Notes: generated by a model not told the origin, from the sequence alone. Counted from the stretch's first letter, positions 27,579 to 39,096 are shown. The stretch is 64,000 nt of DNA from Vibrio sinaloensis (GCF_023195835.1 NZ_CP096199.1:372001-436000); one strand, 5' to 3'. Numbers and translations: made by a program.

Positions 27579-30140
27579 TCATAGTAGTTTTTTCAACCGA
27601 TACAACTCTTCAAGCGCTTGCCTTGGCGTTAGGTCATCAGGGTCAATGTTAGCAAGAGCTTGTTCAACCTCACTCGCTTCTGGAATCAAACTTAACTGAT
27701 TGGCGATGTCGACCGCCGTGCCTCGCGGAGCGCTGTCTGCGATTTGGCCTATCTGCTCTAATTGCGTCAACTTAGCGCGCGCGTTTTTAATCACGCTCTT
27801 AGGAACGCCAGCAAGGCCGGCAACCGCAAGACCATAAGATTTACTCGCAGCGCCTTCTTGCACCGCATGCATAAAGGCGATGCTGTCGCCATGTTCGACC
27901 GCATCGAGGTGCACGTTTGCCATCCCCGGTAGCAAGTGTGGCAATTCGGTGAGCTCAAAGTAATGGGTCGCAAACAGCGTCATCGCGCCGATTTGTTTGG
28001 CGAGCCATTCAGCACTCGCCCAAGCTAGGGACAGACCGTCATAAGTACTGGTGCCGCGGCCGATTTCGTCCATGAGCACTAAGCTGTTCGCGGTTGCATT
28101 GTGCAAAATGTTGGCGGTCTCGGTCATTTCGACCATAAAGGTAGAGCGCCCTGACGCCAAGTCATCCGAAGCGCCGATTCGGGTAAAGATGCGATCGACA
28201 GAACCAATCTGCGCCGATTCAGCCGGTACGTAAGAACCTATGTGTGCCATGAGCGCAATCAGTGCCGTTTGACGCATATAGGTCGACTTACCGCCCATAT
28301 TGGGGCCAGTGATAATCAACATCTTGCGCTGTGGGTTTAACTCAATCGGGTTGGCAATGAATGGCTCGTCCATCACTTGTTCCACCACAGGGTGACGGCC
28401 ATTCTGAATATGAATCCCGACGTCTTTGGTTAACACCGGGCGGCAGTAATCTAGGCTATCGGCGCGCTCTGCTAAGTTTTGTAAGACATCAATTTGCGAT
28501 AAAGCGGAGGCCAGATTTTGCATCTGCTCTAAGTGAGGCAACAGCAAATCAAACAGTTGCTCCCACAACTGCTTCTCTAGCGCGAGCGCTTTTGACTTGG
28601 AGTTGAGTACTTTATCCTCGTGCTCTTTTAGCTCAGGGATAATATAGCGCTCGGCATTTTTTAATGTTTGACGGCGGACATAGTGAGGTGGCACTAAATG
28701 ACTCTGTCCACGGCTAACTTGAATAAAGAAGCCATGCACATTGTTGTAACCGACTTTAAGGCTATCAATGCCGTGACGTTCGCGCTCGTCTTGTTCGAGC
28801 TTTTCTAAATACTCAGTCGCGCCGTCTGCCAACTTGCGCCATTCGTCGAGTTCCGCGTTATAGCCCTCGGCAATCACACCACCATCGCGAATCACCACAG
28901 GTGGATTCTCTTTGATCGCGCGCTCGAGTAGCTCACAGACCTCATCCATCGGTGCTGCGTATTGGGCTAGCTTGGCTAAGTAGGGATGACTTAATGCGTT
29001 CATCGATTCGGCCAGCTCAGGCAGTTGCTGCATGGCAAAGCGCAGTCGAGCCATGTCGCGTGGTCTGGCGCTACGCAGAGCCAAGCGCGCCAAAATGCGC
29101 TCAATATCGCCCACCTGTTTGAGCACCGGATGTAGCTCGGCAAACAGGCCGGCTTCTTTGATCTCTGTGATGGCATCGAGTCGGTGATTGAGCGTATCAA
29201 TATCGCGCATCGGCTGATGTAGCCAGCGCTTGAGCATACGGCTGCCCATCGCTGTGGCCGTGTGATCAAGCACCTCTGCCAAGGTGTTGTCTGTGCCGCC
29301 GGCTAAGTTTTGGGTGATTTCCAAATTGCGGCGAGTCGCTGCGTCGAGAATAACCGAGTGATCTTGTCTATCAAATGTCAGGGAGCGAATATGCGGTAGC
29401 GCAGTGCGTTGGGTGTCTTTGACATATTGAATCAGGCAGCCTGCGGCACACAGCCCGAGTTTGGCATGTTCCACGCCGAAGCCAATCAAATCTTTAGTGC
29501 CAAACTGTTGGTTTAGCTGCTGCTTAGCGGTGGCGAGCTCAAATTCCCACACGGGACGGCGGCGGTTACCATTGCGCGATGACATTAAGTGCACTGGCTC
29601 AAAGTCTTCGGGGAACAGTAATTCACGCGGAGAGGTACGTTGCAGCTCTGCTGCCATTGCCTCTTCGCTGTGTGGCTCCATCAACTGAAAGCGGCCAGAG
29701 GTAATATCCAAGGTCGCGTAACCAAACTTACCATTATGGTGATAGATTGCCGCGATAAGGTTGTCTAAACGCTCCGAGAGCAAAGCTTCGTCAGTCACGG
29801 TGCCTGGAGTGACTATACGGACGACTTTGCGTTCTACCGGCCCTTTGCTGGTGGCAGGATCGCCAATCTGTTCACATATCGCTACTGACTCACCGAGCTG
29901 AACCAATTTCGCTAAATAGCCTTCGACCGCATGAAAAGGTACCCCGGCCATCGGGATCGGCTCTCCTGCGGATGCGCCTCGTTTGGTCAGAGAGATGTCC
30001 AATAGCTGAGAGGCACGTTTTGCGTCATCGTAAAACAGCTCATAAAAATCCCCCATGCGATAGAACAGCAAGATATCAGGATTCTCAGCTTTGAGCTTGA
30101 GGTATTGCTGCATCATGGGCGTGTGTTTTTGCTCTTTCAT
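27579..30140 (-). CDS. mutS: DNA mismatch repair protein MutS
   Basis: The protein (853 residues from ATG 30140) recognises mismatches and starts methyl-directed repair. The mismatch-stacking Phe-x-Glu motif is at residues 32-34 in MGDFYELF. Walker A is GPNMGGKST (about residue 610), followed by [14 protein letters not shown], the Walker B region [14 protein letters not shown] and the [11 protein letters not shown] switch. The C-terminal tail ends [18 protein letters not shown], the tetramerisation motif. The start is uncertain: ATG 30140 lacks a clear ribosome binding site, and a TTG at 30164 preceded by GGGGTAA would add 8 residues. Confidence 0.96.
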   Translation of the reverse strand: MKEQKHTPMMQQYLKLKAENPDILLFYRMGDFYELFYDDAKRASQLLDISLTKRGASAGEPIPMAGVPFHAVEGYLAKLVQLGESVAICEQIGDPATSKGPVERKVVRIVTPGTVTDEALLSERLDNLIAAIYHHNGKFGYATLDITSGRFQLMEPHSEEAMAAELQRTSPRELLFPEDFEPVHLMSSRNGNRRRPVWEFELATAKQQLNQQFGTKDLIGFGVEHAKLGLCAAGCLIQYVKDTQRTALPHIRSLTFDRQDHSVILDAATRRNLEITQNLAGGTDNTLAEVLDHTATAMGSRMLKRWLHQPMRDIDTLNHRLDAITEIKEAGLFAELHPVLKQVGDIERILARLALRSARPRDMARLRFAMQQLPELAESMNALSHPYLAKLAQYAAPMDEVCELLERAIKENPPVVIRDGGVIAEGYNAELDEWRKLADGATEYLEKLEQDERERHGIDSLKVGYNNVHGFFIQVSRGQSHLVPPHYVRRQTLKNAERYIIPELKEHEDKVLNSKSKALALEKQLWEQLFDLLLPHLEQMQNLASALSQIDVLQNLAERADSLDYCRPVLTKDVGIHIQNGRHPVVEQVMDEPFIANPIELNPQRKMLIITGPNMGGKSTYMRQTALIALMAHIGSYVPAESAQIGSVDRIFTRIGASDDLASGRSTFMVEMTETANILHNATANSLVLMDEIGRGTSTYDGLSLAWASAEWLAKQIGAMTLFATHYFELTELPHLLPGMANVHLDAVEHGDSIAFMHAVQEGAASKSYGLAVAGLAGVPKSVIKNARAKLTQLEQIGQIADSAPRGTAVDIANQLSLIPEASEVEQALANIDPDDLTPRQALEELYRLKKLL

Positions 30141-30234
30141 ACAAGTCGTTGGCAAACAGTTCAAATTACCCCGCAGGGTATCAAAACAGCACCAGTAAGG
30201 GCAATCAGAGCGCAGAGAATAACCGAGGGTGGAA

Positions 30235-31761
30235 CTACTTTTCTAATGCCAAGTCTTTAACATGCGTCGCCTGCGCTTTGCCTTTTTGTTTCGAGGTATA
30301 AAGTGCTTGGTCGGTATGTTCAAACAAGGTGTTCAAATCGTAGGGGCAGTCAGGAGTGTGGGTCGCGATACCTATGCTCAAACTGAGCTCTCCGCGTCCA
30401 ATGGGCAGATCTTTAAATGAGTCTATTAGTCGATTCGCATAGTTAATGGCGTCTTCTTGGTGCAAATCGGGCGAAATTAACACAAATTCATCGCCTCCCC
30501 AGCGCCCGATCGAATCATAAGGTCGCGTGTGTTCGCGTAAGAAGTTCGCAACTTGAGTCAAGATAGCGTCTCCCTCGGCGTGGCCGAGTTGATCGTTGAC
30601 TTGCTTAAAGTTATCCAGATCAATTAACAGCAGTGACACTGGCGCTTGATTGCGCTCAGAGCGTGCCAGCTCTTTGAACAGCAGTTGATCAATACTACGT
30701 CGGTTGTGTAGGTGGGTGAGATAGTCGAGTTCCGCGACTTGCTTTAACGCGTTTTGCTCTCTCATATCACGAATAACACAGATAGTGCGAGGTTGGTTAC
30801 CTATGGTGGTGGACGAGATGGCGATTTGTACTTCAACCGGTTCACCGTCTTTCGTCAGCCCGACAATCTTTTGCCGTTTGTCGGTCATCAGCCGAGACTG
30901 CTGCTTGGCCTGAAATTGATCGCGATACTGACGATGAGCGCTCTTAAGCTTAGGGTCAATCAAGTCCTCCACTGAAAGCTGTTTCATTTCACCGTTTGTA
31001 TAGTTGAACAACTGACAAGCCATCTTGTTGGCGCCGAGAATTTTTCCGTGCTGATCGATGTAGAGAATACCATCTGGAGAGACATCAAAGATCTCTGCCA
31101 ATTCTTGCAGCAGGAAGTGAGAGTGTTTAATGGCGCGCAGAATAAACCAAGTGCTGATGATAATCAGCGGGAACAACAGTAAGTTGAACAACCACATGTA
31201 GAGGCTAATCTGCTCAAGTTTGCTTTTTGATGAACTCAGTATTTGGTCTACTTTAGGTAACACACTGTTTTGAATAGCTGTCAGCGCCGCCAACGCCGGA
31301 GTGTCGTCCACTTTGACTATGTTATCCAGATCAGTGATCGATGTCGCTGCTGCGACTTGTCGTGCGATAAGCAGTTTTTGATAATATTCTTCGAGGGTCG
31401 CGTTGAGTTGATTGACGTCGGCTTTGAGCTCAGAGCCTTCTACTAAGGTTTGCAGCAGGTAGATGTTTTCCTTGAGTCGCAGGTACTTCTGTTGGGCACG
31501 TTCGAAATAAGTATTGTCACGTCGAATCACATAATTTTTAAAATGGTGAATAAAGCCAACATAACCAAGATCGCGCTCAATACTTGAGATGGTTTGGCTA
31601 ATGGTAATTTGCTCGACGTACTGTTTGTTTAGTTGATCGCGCAGTGTTTGCAGTGTTTGTGTCTTGCTATAAATGTATATCGCTAACAATACGTTCGCTA
31701 TAACCGCAATCAAAACAATGAAGAGGTAAGAACGTTGCGAGCGTTGTAGTTGCTTATACAT
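30235..31761 (-). CDS. Membrane-bound diguanylate cyclase (PAS-GGDEF)
   Basis: The 508-residue protein would make cyclic di-GMP at the inner membrane. Helix one (about residues 13-33) and helix two (about 195-215) enclose a periplasmic, mostly helical sensing region. A PAS domain follows (about 230-340; [19 protein letters not shown]). The GGDEF domain at about 350-505 keeps the active site in GRWGGDEF, and RPYD five residues upstream forms the RxxD inhibitory site. The cyclase is therefore probably active and product-inhibited. ATG 31761 is chosen over 31806, which has no ribosome binding site. Its signal is unknown. Confidence 0.9.
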   Translation of the reverse strand: MYKQLQRSQRSYLFIVLIAVIANVLLAIYIYSKTQTLQTLRDQLNKQYVEQITISQTISSIERDLGYVGFIHHFKNYVIRRDNTYFERAQQKYLRLKENIYLLQTLVEGSELKADVNQLNATLEEYYQKLLIARQVAAATSITDLDNIVKVDDTPALAALTAIQNSVLPKVDQILSSSKSKLEQISLYMWLFNLLLFPLIIISTWFILRAIKHSHFLLQELAEIFDVSPDGILYIDQHGKILGANKMACQLFNYTNGEMKQLSVEDLIDPKLKSAHRQYRDQFQAKQQSRLMTDKRQKIVGLTKDGEPVEVQIAISSTTIGNQPRTICVIRDMREQNALKQVAELDYLTHLHNRRSIDQLLFKELARSERNQAPVSLLLIDLDNFKQVNDQLGHAEGDAILTQVANFLREHTRPYDSIGRWGGDEFVLISPDLHQEDAINYANRLIDSFKDLPIGRGELSLSIGIATHTPDCPYDLNTLFEHTDQALYTSKQKGKAQATHVKDLALEK

Positions 31762-31908
31762 AAACACGATTCCGAAGTCGTAAGATTTAAATGCTTTTTG
31801 TTGCATATTGAAAGTTAAGCTTAGACGACAAATCGCGTATTTTCATAAAATTAGCGGTTGATGATAGAGTGTTGTTTTCGATCCATTTGGCAATGGCAAG
31901 GATAAAAA

Positions 31909-32391
31909 ATGGGCTGGGCAGAAAAGTTAGGTAAGTTATTAAAACAGCGTAACCAGGTGTTAGTGACTGCGGAATCATGCACGGGTGGTGGTGTCGCTGC
32001 GGCGATCACCGATATCGCTGGCAGCTCAGAGTGGTTTGATCGTGCGTTCATCACCTACAGCAATCAAGCGAAAATCGAGATGCTGGGTGTCATGCAACAG
32101 ACGCTAGATCAACACGGCGCTGTGAGTGAAGCTACGGTAGAAGAGATGGTGTCTGGTGCATTACGCTACTCTCCTGCCACGATTGGGGTATCGATCAGCG
32201 GCATTGCAGGCCCAGGTGGTGGCAGTGTGGAGAAGCCAGTTGGTACCGTGTGTTTTGCCTGGGCAGATAAAAGTGGCTGGTTAGAACGTCGCACTTACCA
32301 CTTGGACGGTGACCGGGGACAGGTTCGCCAACAAGCCGTTGAAATCGCACTTAAAGTACTGTACGAACGGTTGACTAGTTTGAGCGAGTGA
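31909..32391 (+). CDS. pncC: Nicotinamide-nucleotide amidase (CinA C-terminal family)
   Basis: The 160-residue protein is the stand-alone CinA C-terminal domain, PncC. It deamidates nicotinamide mononucleotide in NAD salvage. The active-site motif AESCTGGGVAAAITDIAGSS and the segments AFITYSNQAK and SGIAGPGGGSVEKPVGTV are conserved. AAGGATAAAAA precedes the ATG. It lies directly upstream of recA, as in E. coli (ygaD-recA) and many gammaproteobacteria. Confidence 0.95.
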   Translation: MGWAEKLGKLLKQRNQVLVTAESCTGGGVAAAITDIAGSSEWFDRAFITYSNQAKIEMLGVMQQTLDQHGAVSEATVEEMVSGALRYSPATIGVSISGIAGPGGGSVEKPVGTVCFAWADKSGWLERRTYHLDGDRGQVRQQAVEIALKVLYERLTSLSE

Positions 32392-32463
32392 GCAATGCAA
32401 AGCTTTAAATGCAAACTAAATCATATAGATAGCAATGCTAGTCAAAAAAAATAGGCTAAGCTA

Positions 32464-32491
32464 TGGACACTGTATGAATCAACAGTATAAT
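32464..32491 (+). promoter_or_regulatory. recA promoter with LexA (SOS) box
   Basis: A TGGACA -35 and a TATAAT -10 (32486-32491) are separated by exactly 16 bases. Those 16 bases are the SOS box CTGTATGAATCAACAG (CTGT-N8-ACAG). LexA bound there would block RNA polymerase directly. Confidence 0.85.
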
Positions 32492-32578
32492 GGCTTTCAT
32501 TGATGGTTTAGCCCTCACGCTAAAACTAAGAATTAAGTATAAAGTCATCAGCACTAGATGAATCATTTGGAGAAAGTG

Positions 32579-33625
32579 ATGGACGAGAACAAACAGAAAG
32601 CGCTCGCCGCTGCGCTAGGTCAGATTGAAAAGCAGTTCGGTAAAGGCTCTATTATGCGTCTTGGCGACAACCGCGCAATGGATGTAGAAACGATTTCTAC
32701 TGGCTCACTTTCTCTCGATATTGCCCTTGGTGCTGGTGGTTTGCCGATGGGACGTATTGTTGAAATCTACGGTCCAGAATCTTCAGGTAAAACCACACTG
32801 ACACTTGAGTGTATCGCCGCGGCGCAAAAGCAGGGCAAAACCTGTGCCTTTATCGATGCGGAACACGCTCTGGATCCTGTCTATGCTAAAAAACTGGGTG
32901 TCGACATTGATGCACTGCTTGTTTCTCAGCCTGACACGGGTGAACAAGCTCTTGAGATTTGTGACGCATTAGCACGCTCTGGCGCTATCGACGTGATGGT
33001 AGTTGACTCGGTTGCAGCGCTGACTCCTAAGGCTGAAATTGAAGGTGAGATGGGCGATAGCCACATGGGTCTTCAAGCGCGTATGCTTTCTCAAGCCATG
33101 CGTAAGCTGACGGGTAACCTCAAGCAATCGAACTGTATGTGTATCTTCATCAACCAAATCCGTATGAAGATTGGTGTGATGTTTGGTAACCCAGAAACAA
33201 CCACAGGTGGTAACGCACTTAAGTTCTATGCGTCTGTTCGCCTTGATATTCGTCGTACTGGCTCAATCAAAGAAGGTGACGAAGTGGTGGGTAACGAAAC
33301 CCGCATCAAAGTGGTGAAGAACAAAATTGCCGCTCCATTTAAACAAGCTGAAACGCAAATCATGTACGGTCAAGGCTTTAACCGCGAAGGTGAGCTTATC
33401 GATCTCGGTGTGAAACACAAACTGATTGAGAAAGCAGGTGCATGGTACAGCTACAATGGCGATAAGATTGGTCAAGGTAAAGCGAATGCAGGCAAGTTCC
33501 TGCGTGAAAACCCAGAAGCGGCACAAGCTATCGATGCTAAATTACGTGAAATGCTGCTTTCGCCTGCGGAAATTCAGCCTGACGATGCTGAATTAGGCCA
33601 AATGCCAGAGCAAGAAGAGCTATAA
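32579..33625 (+). CDS. recA: Recombinase RecA
   Basis: The 348-residue RecA forms filaments on single-stranded DNA, drives homologous recombination and triggers LexA self-cleavage. Walker A GPESSGKT is at about residues 66-73. [20 protein letters not shown] and the L2 loop region [24 protein letters not shown] are intact. The acidic C-terminus is typical. The ATG at 32579 has TTTGGAGA 6 bases upstream; an in-frame codon at 32558 would add 7 residues with no ribosome binding site. It is regulated by the SOS box just upstream. Confidence 0.98.
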   Translation: MDENKQKALAAALGQIEKQFGKGSIMRLGDNRAMDVETISTGSLSLDIALGAGGLPMGRIVEIYGPESSGKTTLTLECIAAAQKQGKTCAFIDAEHALDPVYAKKLGVDIDALLVSQPDTGEQALEICDALARSGAIDVMVVDSVAALTPKAEIEGEMGDSHMGLQARMLSQAMRKLTGNLKQSNCMCIFINQIRMKIGVMFGNPETTTGGNALKFYASVRLDIRRTGSIKEGDEVVGNETRIKVVKNKIAAPFKQAETQIMYGQGFNREGELIDLGVKHKLIEKAGAWYSYNGDKIGQGKANAGKFLRENPEAAQAIDAKLREMLLSPAEIQPDDAELGQMPEQEEL

Positions 33626-33643
33626 GTTCATTTCGGTTCAATT

Positions 33644-33667
33644 AAGCCCTGCACATGCGGGGCTTTG
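33644..33667 (+). terminator. Hairpin between recA and recX
   Basis: AAGCCCTGC, ACAT and GCGGGGCTT form a stem with one mismatch, followed by TGTTGT. It could be the partial terminator that lets a minority of recA transcripts reach recX, as in E. coli. Confidence 0.6.
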
Positions 33668-33703
33668 TTGTATTGGTAGGGCTTGAATGTATTAGGAGGA
33701 GCA

Positions 33704-34171
33704 TTGACGTTCGAACGTAAACCGCCAACGCTGTCGAGTAAAGAGGCTGCCATGCAGTTACTAAGCCGACGTGATCACGGCGAGTATGAGTTGTATCAAA
33801 AGTTGGCCCTGAAAGGGTATGACCAGCAAGAGATTCAGCAAGCGGTCAATTTTTGTCAGGATCATAACTACCTTGATGATCTTCGCTATGCGAAAAGCCA
33901 GATTCGCCAACATGTGTACAAAGGCCATGGTGAGCGACGAATTCGACAAGAGTTGCAGCAAAAGCGTGTCGCAGATTCGGTAGTTGAGGCCGCATTAGTT
34001 GAAGAGCAGCAAGATTGGTTTGAGTTAGCAAAACAAGCGGCACAGAAGAAATTTAAAGGCAATCGCGCCAAAGACCAAAAAGAGTACGCCAAACAAGTAC
34101 GGTTTCTACAGTATCGCGGCTATAGCTTTGAGCAAATTAGCTATGCACTGGGCGCTGATGAACAAGATTAA
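33704..34171 (+). CDS. recX: RecA regulator RecX
   Basis: The 155-residue protein is a tandem three-helix-repeat inhibitor that binds the RecA filament and limits its extension. The [31 protein letters not shown] and [16 protein letters not shown] segments are family hallmarks. The start is TTG at 33704: TAGGAGG lies 4 bases before it, giving [13 protein letters not shown] frame opening at 33683 overlaps the ribosome binding site and is rejected. It is 78 bases downstream of recA. Confidence 0.92.
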   Translation: MTFERKPPTLSSKEAAMQLLSRRDHGEYELYQKLALKGYDQQEIQQAVNFCQDHNYLDDLRYAKSQIRQHVYKGHGERRIRQELQQKRVADSVVEAALVEEQQDWFELAKQAAQKKFKGNRAKDQKEYAKQVRFLQYRGYSFEQISYALGADEQD

Positions 34172-34312
34172 CCGACAATAACCCATCGATTTAACGATTT
34201 GATTCGCAATCCACATTCAATCTGCTCTTTTCTGCGAGAAAACTAGTCGTAGCGTTAACCATGATCTACAATAGCGCAAAATTCTAACTCGACTATTTTT
34301 AGGAAGAGCTGC

Positions 34313-36895
34313 ATGTACATGAGCACTGATGAGGTTCGTAACGCGTTCCTCAAATTCTTTGAGAGCAAAGGACACCAAATCGTAGAAAGTTCATCGTTAG
34401 TACCGCATAACGACCCAACCCTGCTATTTACTAACGCGGGTATGAACCAATTCAAAGATTGCTTCTTGGGCGCTGAAAAACGTGCCTACACGCGAGCAAC
34501 TACGGCTCAGCGTTGTGTACGTGCGGGTGGTAAACACAATGACCTAGAAAACGTCGGCTTTACGGCTCGCCACCACACCTTCTTCGAAATGCTCGGCAAC
34601 TTCAGTTTTGGTGATTACTTCAAAGAAGATGCAATCGCTTTTGCCTGGGAGTTTCTGACTGAAACATTGAAATTGCCAAAAGAACGTCTGTTAGTAACTG
34701 TTTACGAGACCGATGACGAAGCATTTGAGATCTGGAACAAAAAAGTCGGTGTTCCTGCAGATCGTATTGTACGCATTGGCGATAAAGAAGGCGGTAAGCA
34801 GTACGAGTCTGACAACTTCTGGACCATGGGCGATACAGGTCCATGTGGTCCTTGTACCGAGATTTTCTACGATCACGGTGAGCACATCTGGGGTGGTCGT
34901 CCTGGTACACCTGAAGAAGATGGTGACCGCTTCATCGAGATCTGGAACAACGTATTCATGCAGTTCAACCGCCATGCAGACGGCACAATGGAACCGCTAC
35001 CGAAACCATCAGTCGATACCGGCATGGGTATCGAGCGTATCTCTGCCATCATGCAAGGTGTGCATTCAAACTACGAAATCGATGTGTTCCAAACGCTGAT
35101 CAAAGCCGCTGCTGACGTGATTGGCTACCAAGATCTCTCTAACCAATCACTGCGTGTGATTGCTGACCACATCCGTTCCTGTTCATTCCTCATTGTCGAT
35201 GGCGTGATGCCTTCTAACGAAGGTCGTGGTTACGTTCTACGCCGTATTATTCGTCGTGCCGTTCGTCATGGTAACAAGCTTGGCGCACAAGGCGTGTTCT
35301 TCCACAAACTGGTTGGCGTGCTGGCTGAGGTGATGGGCAGCGCAGGTGAAGAGCTTAAAAAGCAACAAGCGATTGTGGAAAAAGTCCTGCGTATCGAAGA
35401 AGAGAACTTCGGCCGTACCCTTGAACGTGGCATGGCGATTCTTAACGAAGCATTGGATAACCTAGACGGTAAAGTACTCGACGGTGAAACCGTCTTCAAA
35501 CTTTACGACACTTATGGTTTCCCAGCAGACCTAACTAACGACGTTGCACGTGAGCGTGACTTTGCGATCGACGAACAAGGTTTCGAGCAAGCGATGGAAG
35601 AGCAGCGCCAACGTGCGCGCGAAGCGGGTCAATTTGGCACCGATTATAATGCCACCATCAAAACCGACGCCGAGTCTGAGTTCTGTGGTTACACTGGCAC
35701 ACAAGGCATTAGCACAGTTGCGGAAATCTTTGTTGAAGGTGAAGCGACTGAAACGTTATCGGCTGGGGACAAGGCCATTGTTGTTCTTGGTGAAACGCCA
35801 TTCTACGCGGAATCGGGCGGCCAATGTGGTGATACTGGCGTACTGAAGACTGAATCGGGGCTGTTCCAAGTGGAAGATACCCAAAAGCTGGGCAACGCCA
35901 TTGCCCATCACGGTATCCTAGCCGAAGGCGTGTTGGCCAAAGGTGATGAAGTCGAAGCGGTAGTCGATGCCGAGCGCCGTGCTTCAATTTCACTTAACCA
36001 CTCAGCAACTCACCTACTTCATGCGGCATTACGTCACGTGCTTGGCGAACATGTCACGCAAAAAGGCTCACTAGTTAAACCAGAGGGCTTGCGTTTTGAC
36101 TTCTCGCACCTAGAAGCGGTCACTGCAACTGAACTCAAACAGGTTGAGCGTTTAGTCAACGCGCAAATTCGCCGTAACCATACCGTTGAAACCAATGTTA
36201 TGGATATTGAATCAGCGAAGAAGAAAGGCGCAATGGCGTTGTTCGGCGAGAAGTACGACGATGAAGTGCGCGTTCTCTCTATGGGTGATTTCTCAACAGA
36301 GCTTTGTGGTGGTATCCACGCTGCAAATACCGGTGAGATTGGCCTGTTTAAGATTATTTCTGAAGGTGGCATTGCGGCGGGCATTCGTCGAATCGAAGCC
36401 GTTACCGGTGAATATGCATTAGACGCAATCGAAGCTCAAGCGGCTAAGTATGAAGAGAAGTTGGCTGAATCAGCGTCAAAAGCAAAAGCGCTTGAAAAAG
36501 AAGTGCAAAAGCTGAAAGACAAAATGGCAGCGGCTGAAAGTGCCAACATTATGGGCAAAGCTCAGTTGATCAATGACGTTAAAGTCTTGATTGCAGGTAT
36601 GGAAGGCGCTGATAGCAAAAACCTACGCACCATGGTTGATGACATCAAAAACCAAATGGGTAGCGGCGTAGTTATGCTCGCCAATGTTAACGATGGCAAA
36701 ATTGGCTTGATTGCCGGGGTAACCAAAGACTTAATTGGCAAAGTTAAGGCGGGTGATCTGGTTAAGATGGTCGCCGAACAAGTTGGTGGTAAAGGTGGTG
36801 GCCGCCCAGATATGGCTCAGGCCGGTGGTAGTGATGTTGCTGCTCTGCCAGAAGCGCTTAAGTCGGTTCAGCCTTGGCTTGAAGAGCGTTTGTAA
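34313..36895 (+). CDS. alaS: Alanyl-tRNA synthetase
   Basis: The 860-residue class II synthetase charges tRNA-Ala. The aminoacylation domain opens with [18 protein letters not shown] and [20 protein letters not shown]. The editing domain carries [12 protein letters not shown] (His 563 and 567) and the [13 protein letters not shown] metal-site motif (about 665-669). The C-terminal coiled coil and the C-Ala domain ([12 protein letters not shown]) are complete. AGGAAG lies 6 bases before ATG 34313; ATG 34319 is a less well spaced alternative. Confidence 0.98.
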   Translation: MYMSTDEVRNAFLKFFESKGHQIVESSSLVPHNDPTLLFTNAGMNQFKDCFLGAEKRAYTRATTAQRCVRAGGKHNDLENVGFTARHHTFFEMLGNFSFGDYFKEDAIAFAWEFLTETLKLPKERLLVTVYETDDEAFEIWNKKVGVPADRIVRIGDKEGGKQYESDNFWTMGDTGPCGPCTEIFYDHGEHIWGGRPGTPEEDGDRFIEIWNNVFMQFNRHADGTMEPLPKPSVDTGMGIERISAIMQGVHSNYEIDVFQTLIKAAADVIGYQDLSNQSLRVIADHIRSCSFLIVDGVMPSNEGRGYVLRRIIRRAVRHGNKLGAQGVFFHKLVGVLAEVMGSAGEELKKQQAIVEKVLRIEEENFGRTLERGMAILNEALDNLDGKVLDGETVFKLYDTYGFPADLTNDVARERDFAIDEQGFEQAMEEQRQRAREAGQFGTDYNATIKTDAESEFCGYTGTQGISTVAEIFVEGEATETLSAGDKAIVVLGETPFYAESGGQCGDTGVLKTESGLFQVEDTQKLGNAIAHHGILAEGVLAKGDEVEAVVDAERRASISLNHSATHLLHAALRHVLGEHVTQKGSLVKPEGLRFDFSHLEAVTATELKQVERLVNAQIRRNHTVETNVMDIESAKKKGAMALFGEKYDDEVRVLSMGDFSTELCGGIHAANTGEIGLFKIISEGGIAAGIRRIEAVTGEYALDAIEAQAAKYEEKLAESASKAKALEKEVQKLKDKMAAAESANIMGKAQLINDVKVLIAGMEGADSKNLRTMVDDIKNQMGSGVVMLANVNDGKIGLIAGVTKDLIGKVKAGDLVKMVAEQVGGKGGGRPDMAQAGGSDVAALPEALKSVQPWLEERL

Positions 36896-36914
36896 AAACA
36901 CGAAATGAACAACA

Positions 36915-36952
36915 ACGCTCAATCAGTTTTTTGATTGAGCGTAACTCTTTTT
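36915..36952 (+). terminator. Terminator after alaS
   Basis: ACGCTCAATCA and TGATTGAGCGT form an 11-base perfect stem with a T-rich loop, followed by AACTCTTTTT. Confidence 0.8.
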
Positions 36953-36957
36953 AATTG

Positions 36958-37009
36958 ACCAAGTGGTTTAATTGGGGCATGCGTGACTCAATTAAACCAC
37001 TTGGTTTTT
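36958..37009 (+). terminator. Second, long hairpin before lysC
   Basis: ACCAAGTGGTTTAATTG at 36958-36974 pairs perfectly over 17 bases with 36989-37005, across a 14-base loop, and is followed by TTTTG. It ends 79 bases before the lysC start. It may be a back-up terminator of alaS or an attenuator of lysC. Confidence 0.7.
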
Positions 37010-37087
37010 GTTATAACGACTGTAATCAATATTCAACTTATTGAAAGCAGTCCCAATGAGACTTTGGTCTTGGGAAGGTGAAGACTG

Positions 37088-38275
37088 GTGAAAAAGCCCC
37101 TTATCGTGCAAAAGTTTGGCGGAACCTCTGTGGGTTCGATTGAAAGAATTCATACCGTTGCCGAACACATCATTAAGGCGAAAAATGATGGTAATCAAGT
37201 TGTTGTTGTTGTTTCTGCTATGTCTGGCGAAACCAATAGACTGATGGAGCTGGCGAAGCAAGTCGACAGTGTACCAACAGCGCGAGAACTTGATGTTTTG
37301 CTCTCTGCTGGTGAGCAAGTGTCTATGGCTCTATTAGCGATGACGCTAAATAAAATGGGTTATGCGGCTCGCTCACTTACCGGAGCACAAGCAAGCATTG
37401 TGACAGACAATCAACACAATGATGCGACGATTAAACATATTGATACCTCAAGGATCAGGGCGCTGCTTGAGCAAGACCAAGTGGTGATTATTGCGGGTTT
37501 TCAAGGTATCAATGAAGTAGGGGACATCACCACGCTAGGACGTGGCGGCTCAGACACCAGTGCGGTGACTTTAGCTGGAGCGTTAAGCGCGGATGAATGC
37601 CAGATTTTTACCGATGTTGATGGTATCTACACGTGTGATCCAAGAGTGGTTAAGTCGGCGAAGAAATTGGCGGTGATCGATTTCCCATCGATGGAAGAGA
37701 TGGCTCGCAAAGGCGCGAAAGTGCTGCATCTTCCTTCTGTCCAATATGCATGGCAGCACAATGTCCCACTGCGGGTTTTGTCGACGTTCGACAACAACTC
37801 AGGCAGCTTGGTCAAAGGGGATGTGTGTCAGTCGGATGTCTGCGGCGTCGCAATTCAACGTGATATGTGCTTGATCACGATTGAAAAAGAGGCTTTAACC
37901 GGTCTGAAAAAACAGTGTCAAATGCTAGGTGTCACCATTTGGAATGTGATCGAGCAAACAGAATGGGCAGGTGTTGTGATAAAACACGAGGCTTATGCAA
38001 AACTGGAACTGGTTTTCGGCGATAAAATCCGCAATAGTGAAACGGTCAGCTTGTTAACGGCCGTTGGTCTTCAAGTCGAAGGATTGGTGGAAAGATCGTA
38101 CGCTTTACTCGCAGAGCAGGGGATCAGTGTTGAGCACTATGCGCTCGGTGTACAATCGCTGATGTTAGTGATGTCGCCTGAATATGTCGACAAAGCGGCT
38201 AACATACTGCATGATGCTTACATTACTTCTGCGCAGGCGGTCGAATCCCAGCAAAAACAAGCGTTTTTGGGCTAA
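37088..38275 (+). CDS. lysC: Aspartate kinase
   Basis: The 395-residue monofunctional aspartokinase phosphorylates aspartate, the entry to lysine, threonine and methionine synthesis. The kinase domain begins VQKFGGTSVGSIERI and contains FTDVDGIYTCDPR and GAKVLH. The C-terminal 140 residues would hold two ACT domains for feedback control, but they look divergent. The start is GTG 37088 with AAGGTG upstream. Which end product inhibits it cannot be told from sequence. The alaS-lysC-csrA order is typical of vibrios. The symbol lysC follows that usage. Confidence 0.9.
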   Translation: MKKPLIVQKFGGTSVGSIERIHTVAEHIIKAKNDGNQVVVVVSAMSGETNRLMELAKQVDSVPTARELDVLLSAGEQVSMALLAMTLNKMGYAARSLTGAQASIVTDNQHNDATIKHIDTSRIRALLEQDQVVIIAGFQGINEVGDITTLGRGGSDTSAVTLAGALSADECQIFTDVDGIYTCDPRVVKSAKKLAVIDFPSMEEMARKGAKVLHLPSVQYAWQHNVPLRVLSTFDNNSGSLVKGDVCQSDVCGVAIQRDMCLITIEKEALTGLKKQCQMLGVTIWNVIEQTEWAGVVIKHEAYAKLELVFGDKIRNSETVSLLTAVGLQVEGLVERSYALLAEQGISVEHYALGVQSLMLVMSPEYVDKAANILHDAYITSAQAVESQQKQAFLG

Positions 38276-38367
38276 ATTCGGGCGACAATTGAGTTTACGA
38301 AAATATCACTTTTGTTGGATAATAGCCTAGTAGCAAGATAAATCAGAGATTACTCAAGGAGCACAGA

Positions 38368-38565
38368 ATGCTAATTTTAACTCGCCGCGTTGGCGAAACT
38401 CTTATGATCGGTGATGAAGTCACAGTAACGGTTCTTGGCGTGAAAGGTAACCAAGTACGCATCGGCGTTAATGCCCCGAAAGAAGTGTCTGTTCACCGTG
38501 AAGAAATTTACATGCGCATTCAGGCAGAAAAAGGTAATGGTAACACTGCTTCTGGCAACTACTAA
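38368..38565 (+). CDS. csrA: Carbon storage regulator CsrA
   Basis: The 65-residue RNA-binding dimer blocks translation or stabilises mRNAs by binding GGA-containing leaders. In vibrios it is the output of the CsrB/C/D small RNAs and connects to quorum sensing and virulence. The binding residues Leu4 and Arg44 (in SVHREEI) are present. CAAGGAG lies 7 bases before the ATG. A tRNA-Ser/Arg cluster follows, the same neighbourhood as in E. coli. Confidence 0.97.
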   Translation: MLILTRRVGETLMIGDEVTVTVLGVKGNQVRIGVNAPKEVSVHREEIYMRIQAEKGNGNTASGNY

Positions 38566-38575
38566 TTACATCGAG

Positions 38576-38602
38576 AGGCTGACAAATTGTCGGCCTTTTT
38601 TG
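38576..38602 (+). terminator. Terminator after csrA
   Basis: AGGCTGAC, AAATT and GTCGGCCT are followed by a TTTTT run. Confidence 0.85.
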
Positions 38603-38748
38603 TGCGTGAAAAACCGTTATTCATAGCAAAAAGAGCGAATTAGCATCGCTTTGATTAAATAGCCAACGGTTGAAGGACTTTTTGCCGTTTTTGCCAAGAA
38701 AATGTTTGACATATTTTTGGTAAATCGTAATATGTGCCTCCGCAAGAC

Positions 38749-38841
38749 GGTGAGGTGGCCGAGAGGCTGAAGGCGCTCCCCTGCTAAGGGAGTATACGGT
38801 TTGTAGCCGTATCGAGGGTTCGAATCCCTCCCTCACCGCCA
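38749..38841 (+). tRNA. tRNA-Ser(GCT), copy 1
   Basis: This 93-base class II tRNA has a 7-base acceptor GGTGAGG/CCTCACC, a GCT anticodon in loop CTGCTAA, a long variable arm and encoded CCA. Confidence 0.97.
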
Positions 38842-38902
38842 TTCTTGCTTCTTCTTTATTGAAGAATTGTTCTTTGGAACAGCTTTTAAACGAAAGCATT
38901 GC

Positions 38903-38979
38903 GCGCTCGTAGCTCAGCTGGATAGAGTACCTGGCTACGAACCAGGCGGTCGGAGGTTCGAATCCTCCCGAGCGCGCCA
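38903..38979 (+). tRNA. tRNA-Arg(ACG), copy 1
   Basis: This 77-base tRNA has acceptor GCGCTCG/CGAGCGC, an ACG anticodon (read as inosine after TadA editing) and encoded CCA. Confidence 0.97.
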
Positions 38980-39003
38980 TATTTCCTTACCAGGGAATAA
39001 AAC

Positions 39004-39096
39004 GGTGAGGTGGCCGAGAGGCTGAAGGCGCTCCCCTGCTAAGGGAGTATACGGTTTGTAGCCGTATCGAGGGTTCGAATCCCTCCCTCACCGCCA
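39004..39096 (+). tRNA. tRNA-Ser(GCT), copy 2
   Basis: It is identical over all 93 bases to the copy at 38749. Its spacers differ, so the two are not parts of a recent long tandem duplication. Confidence 0.97.

Noticed and set aside
36896..37087. Lysine riboswitch before lysC
   Set aside because: The interval is filled by two simple hairpins, and only about 80 bases remain before the start codon, too little for that riboswitch.
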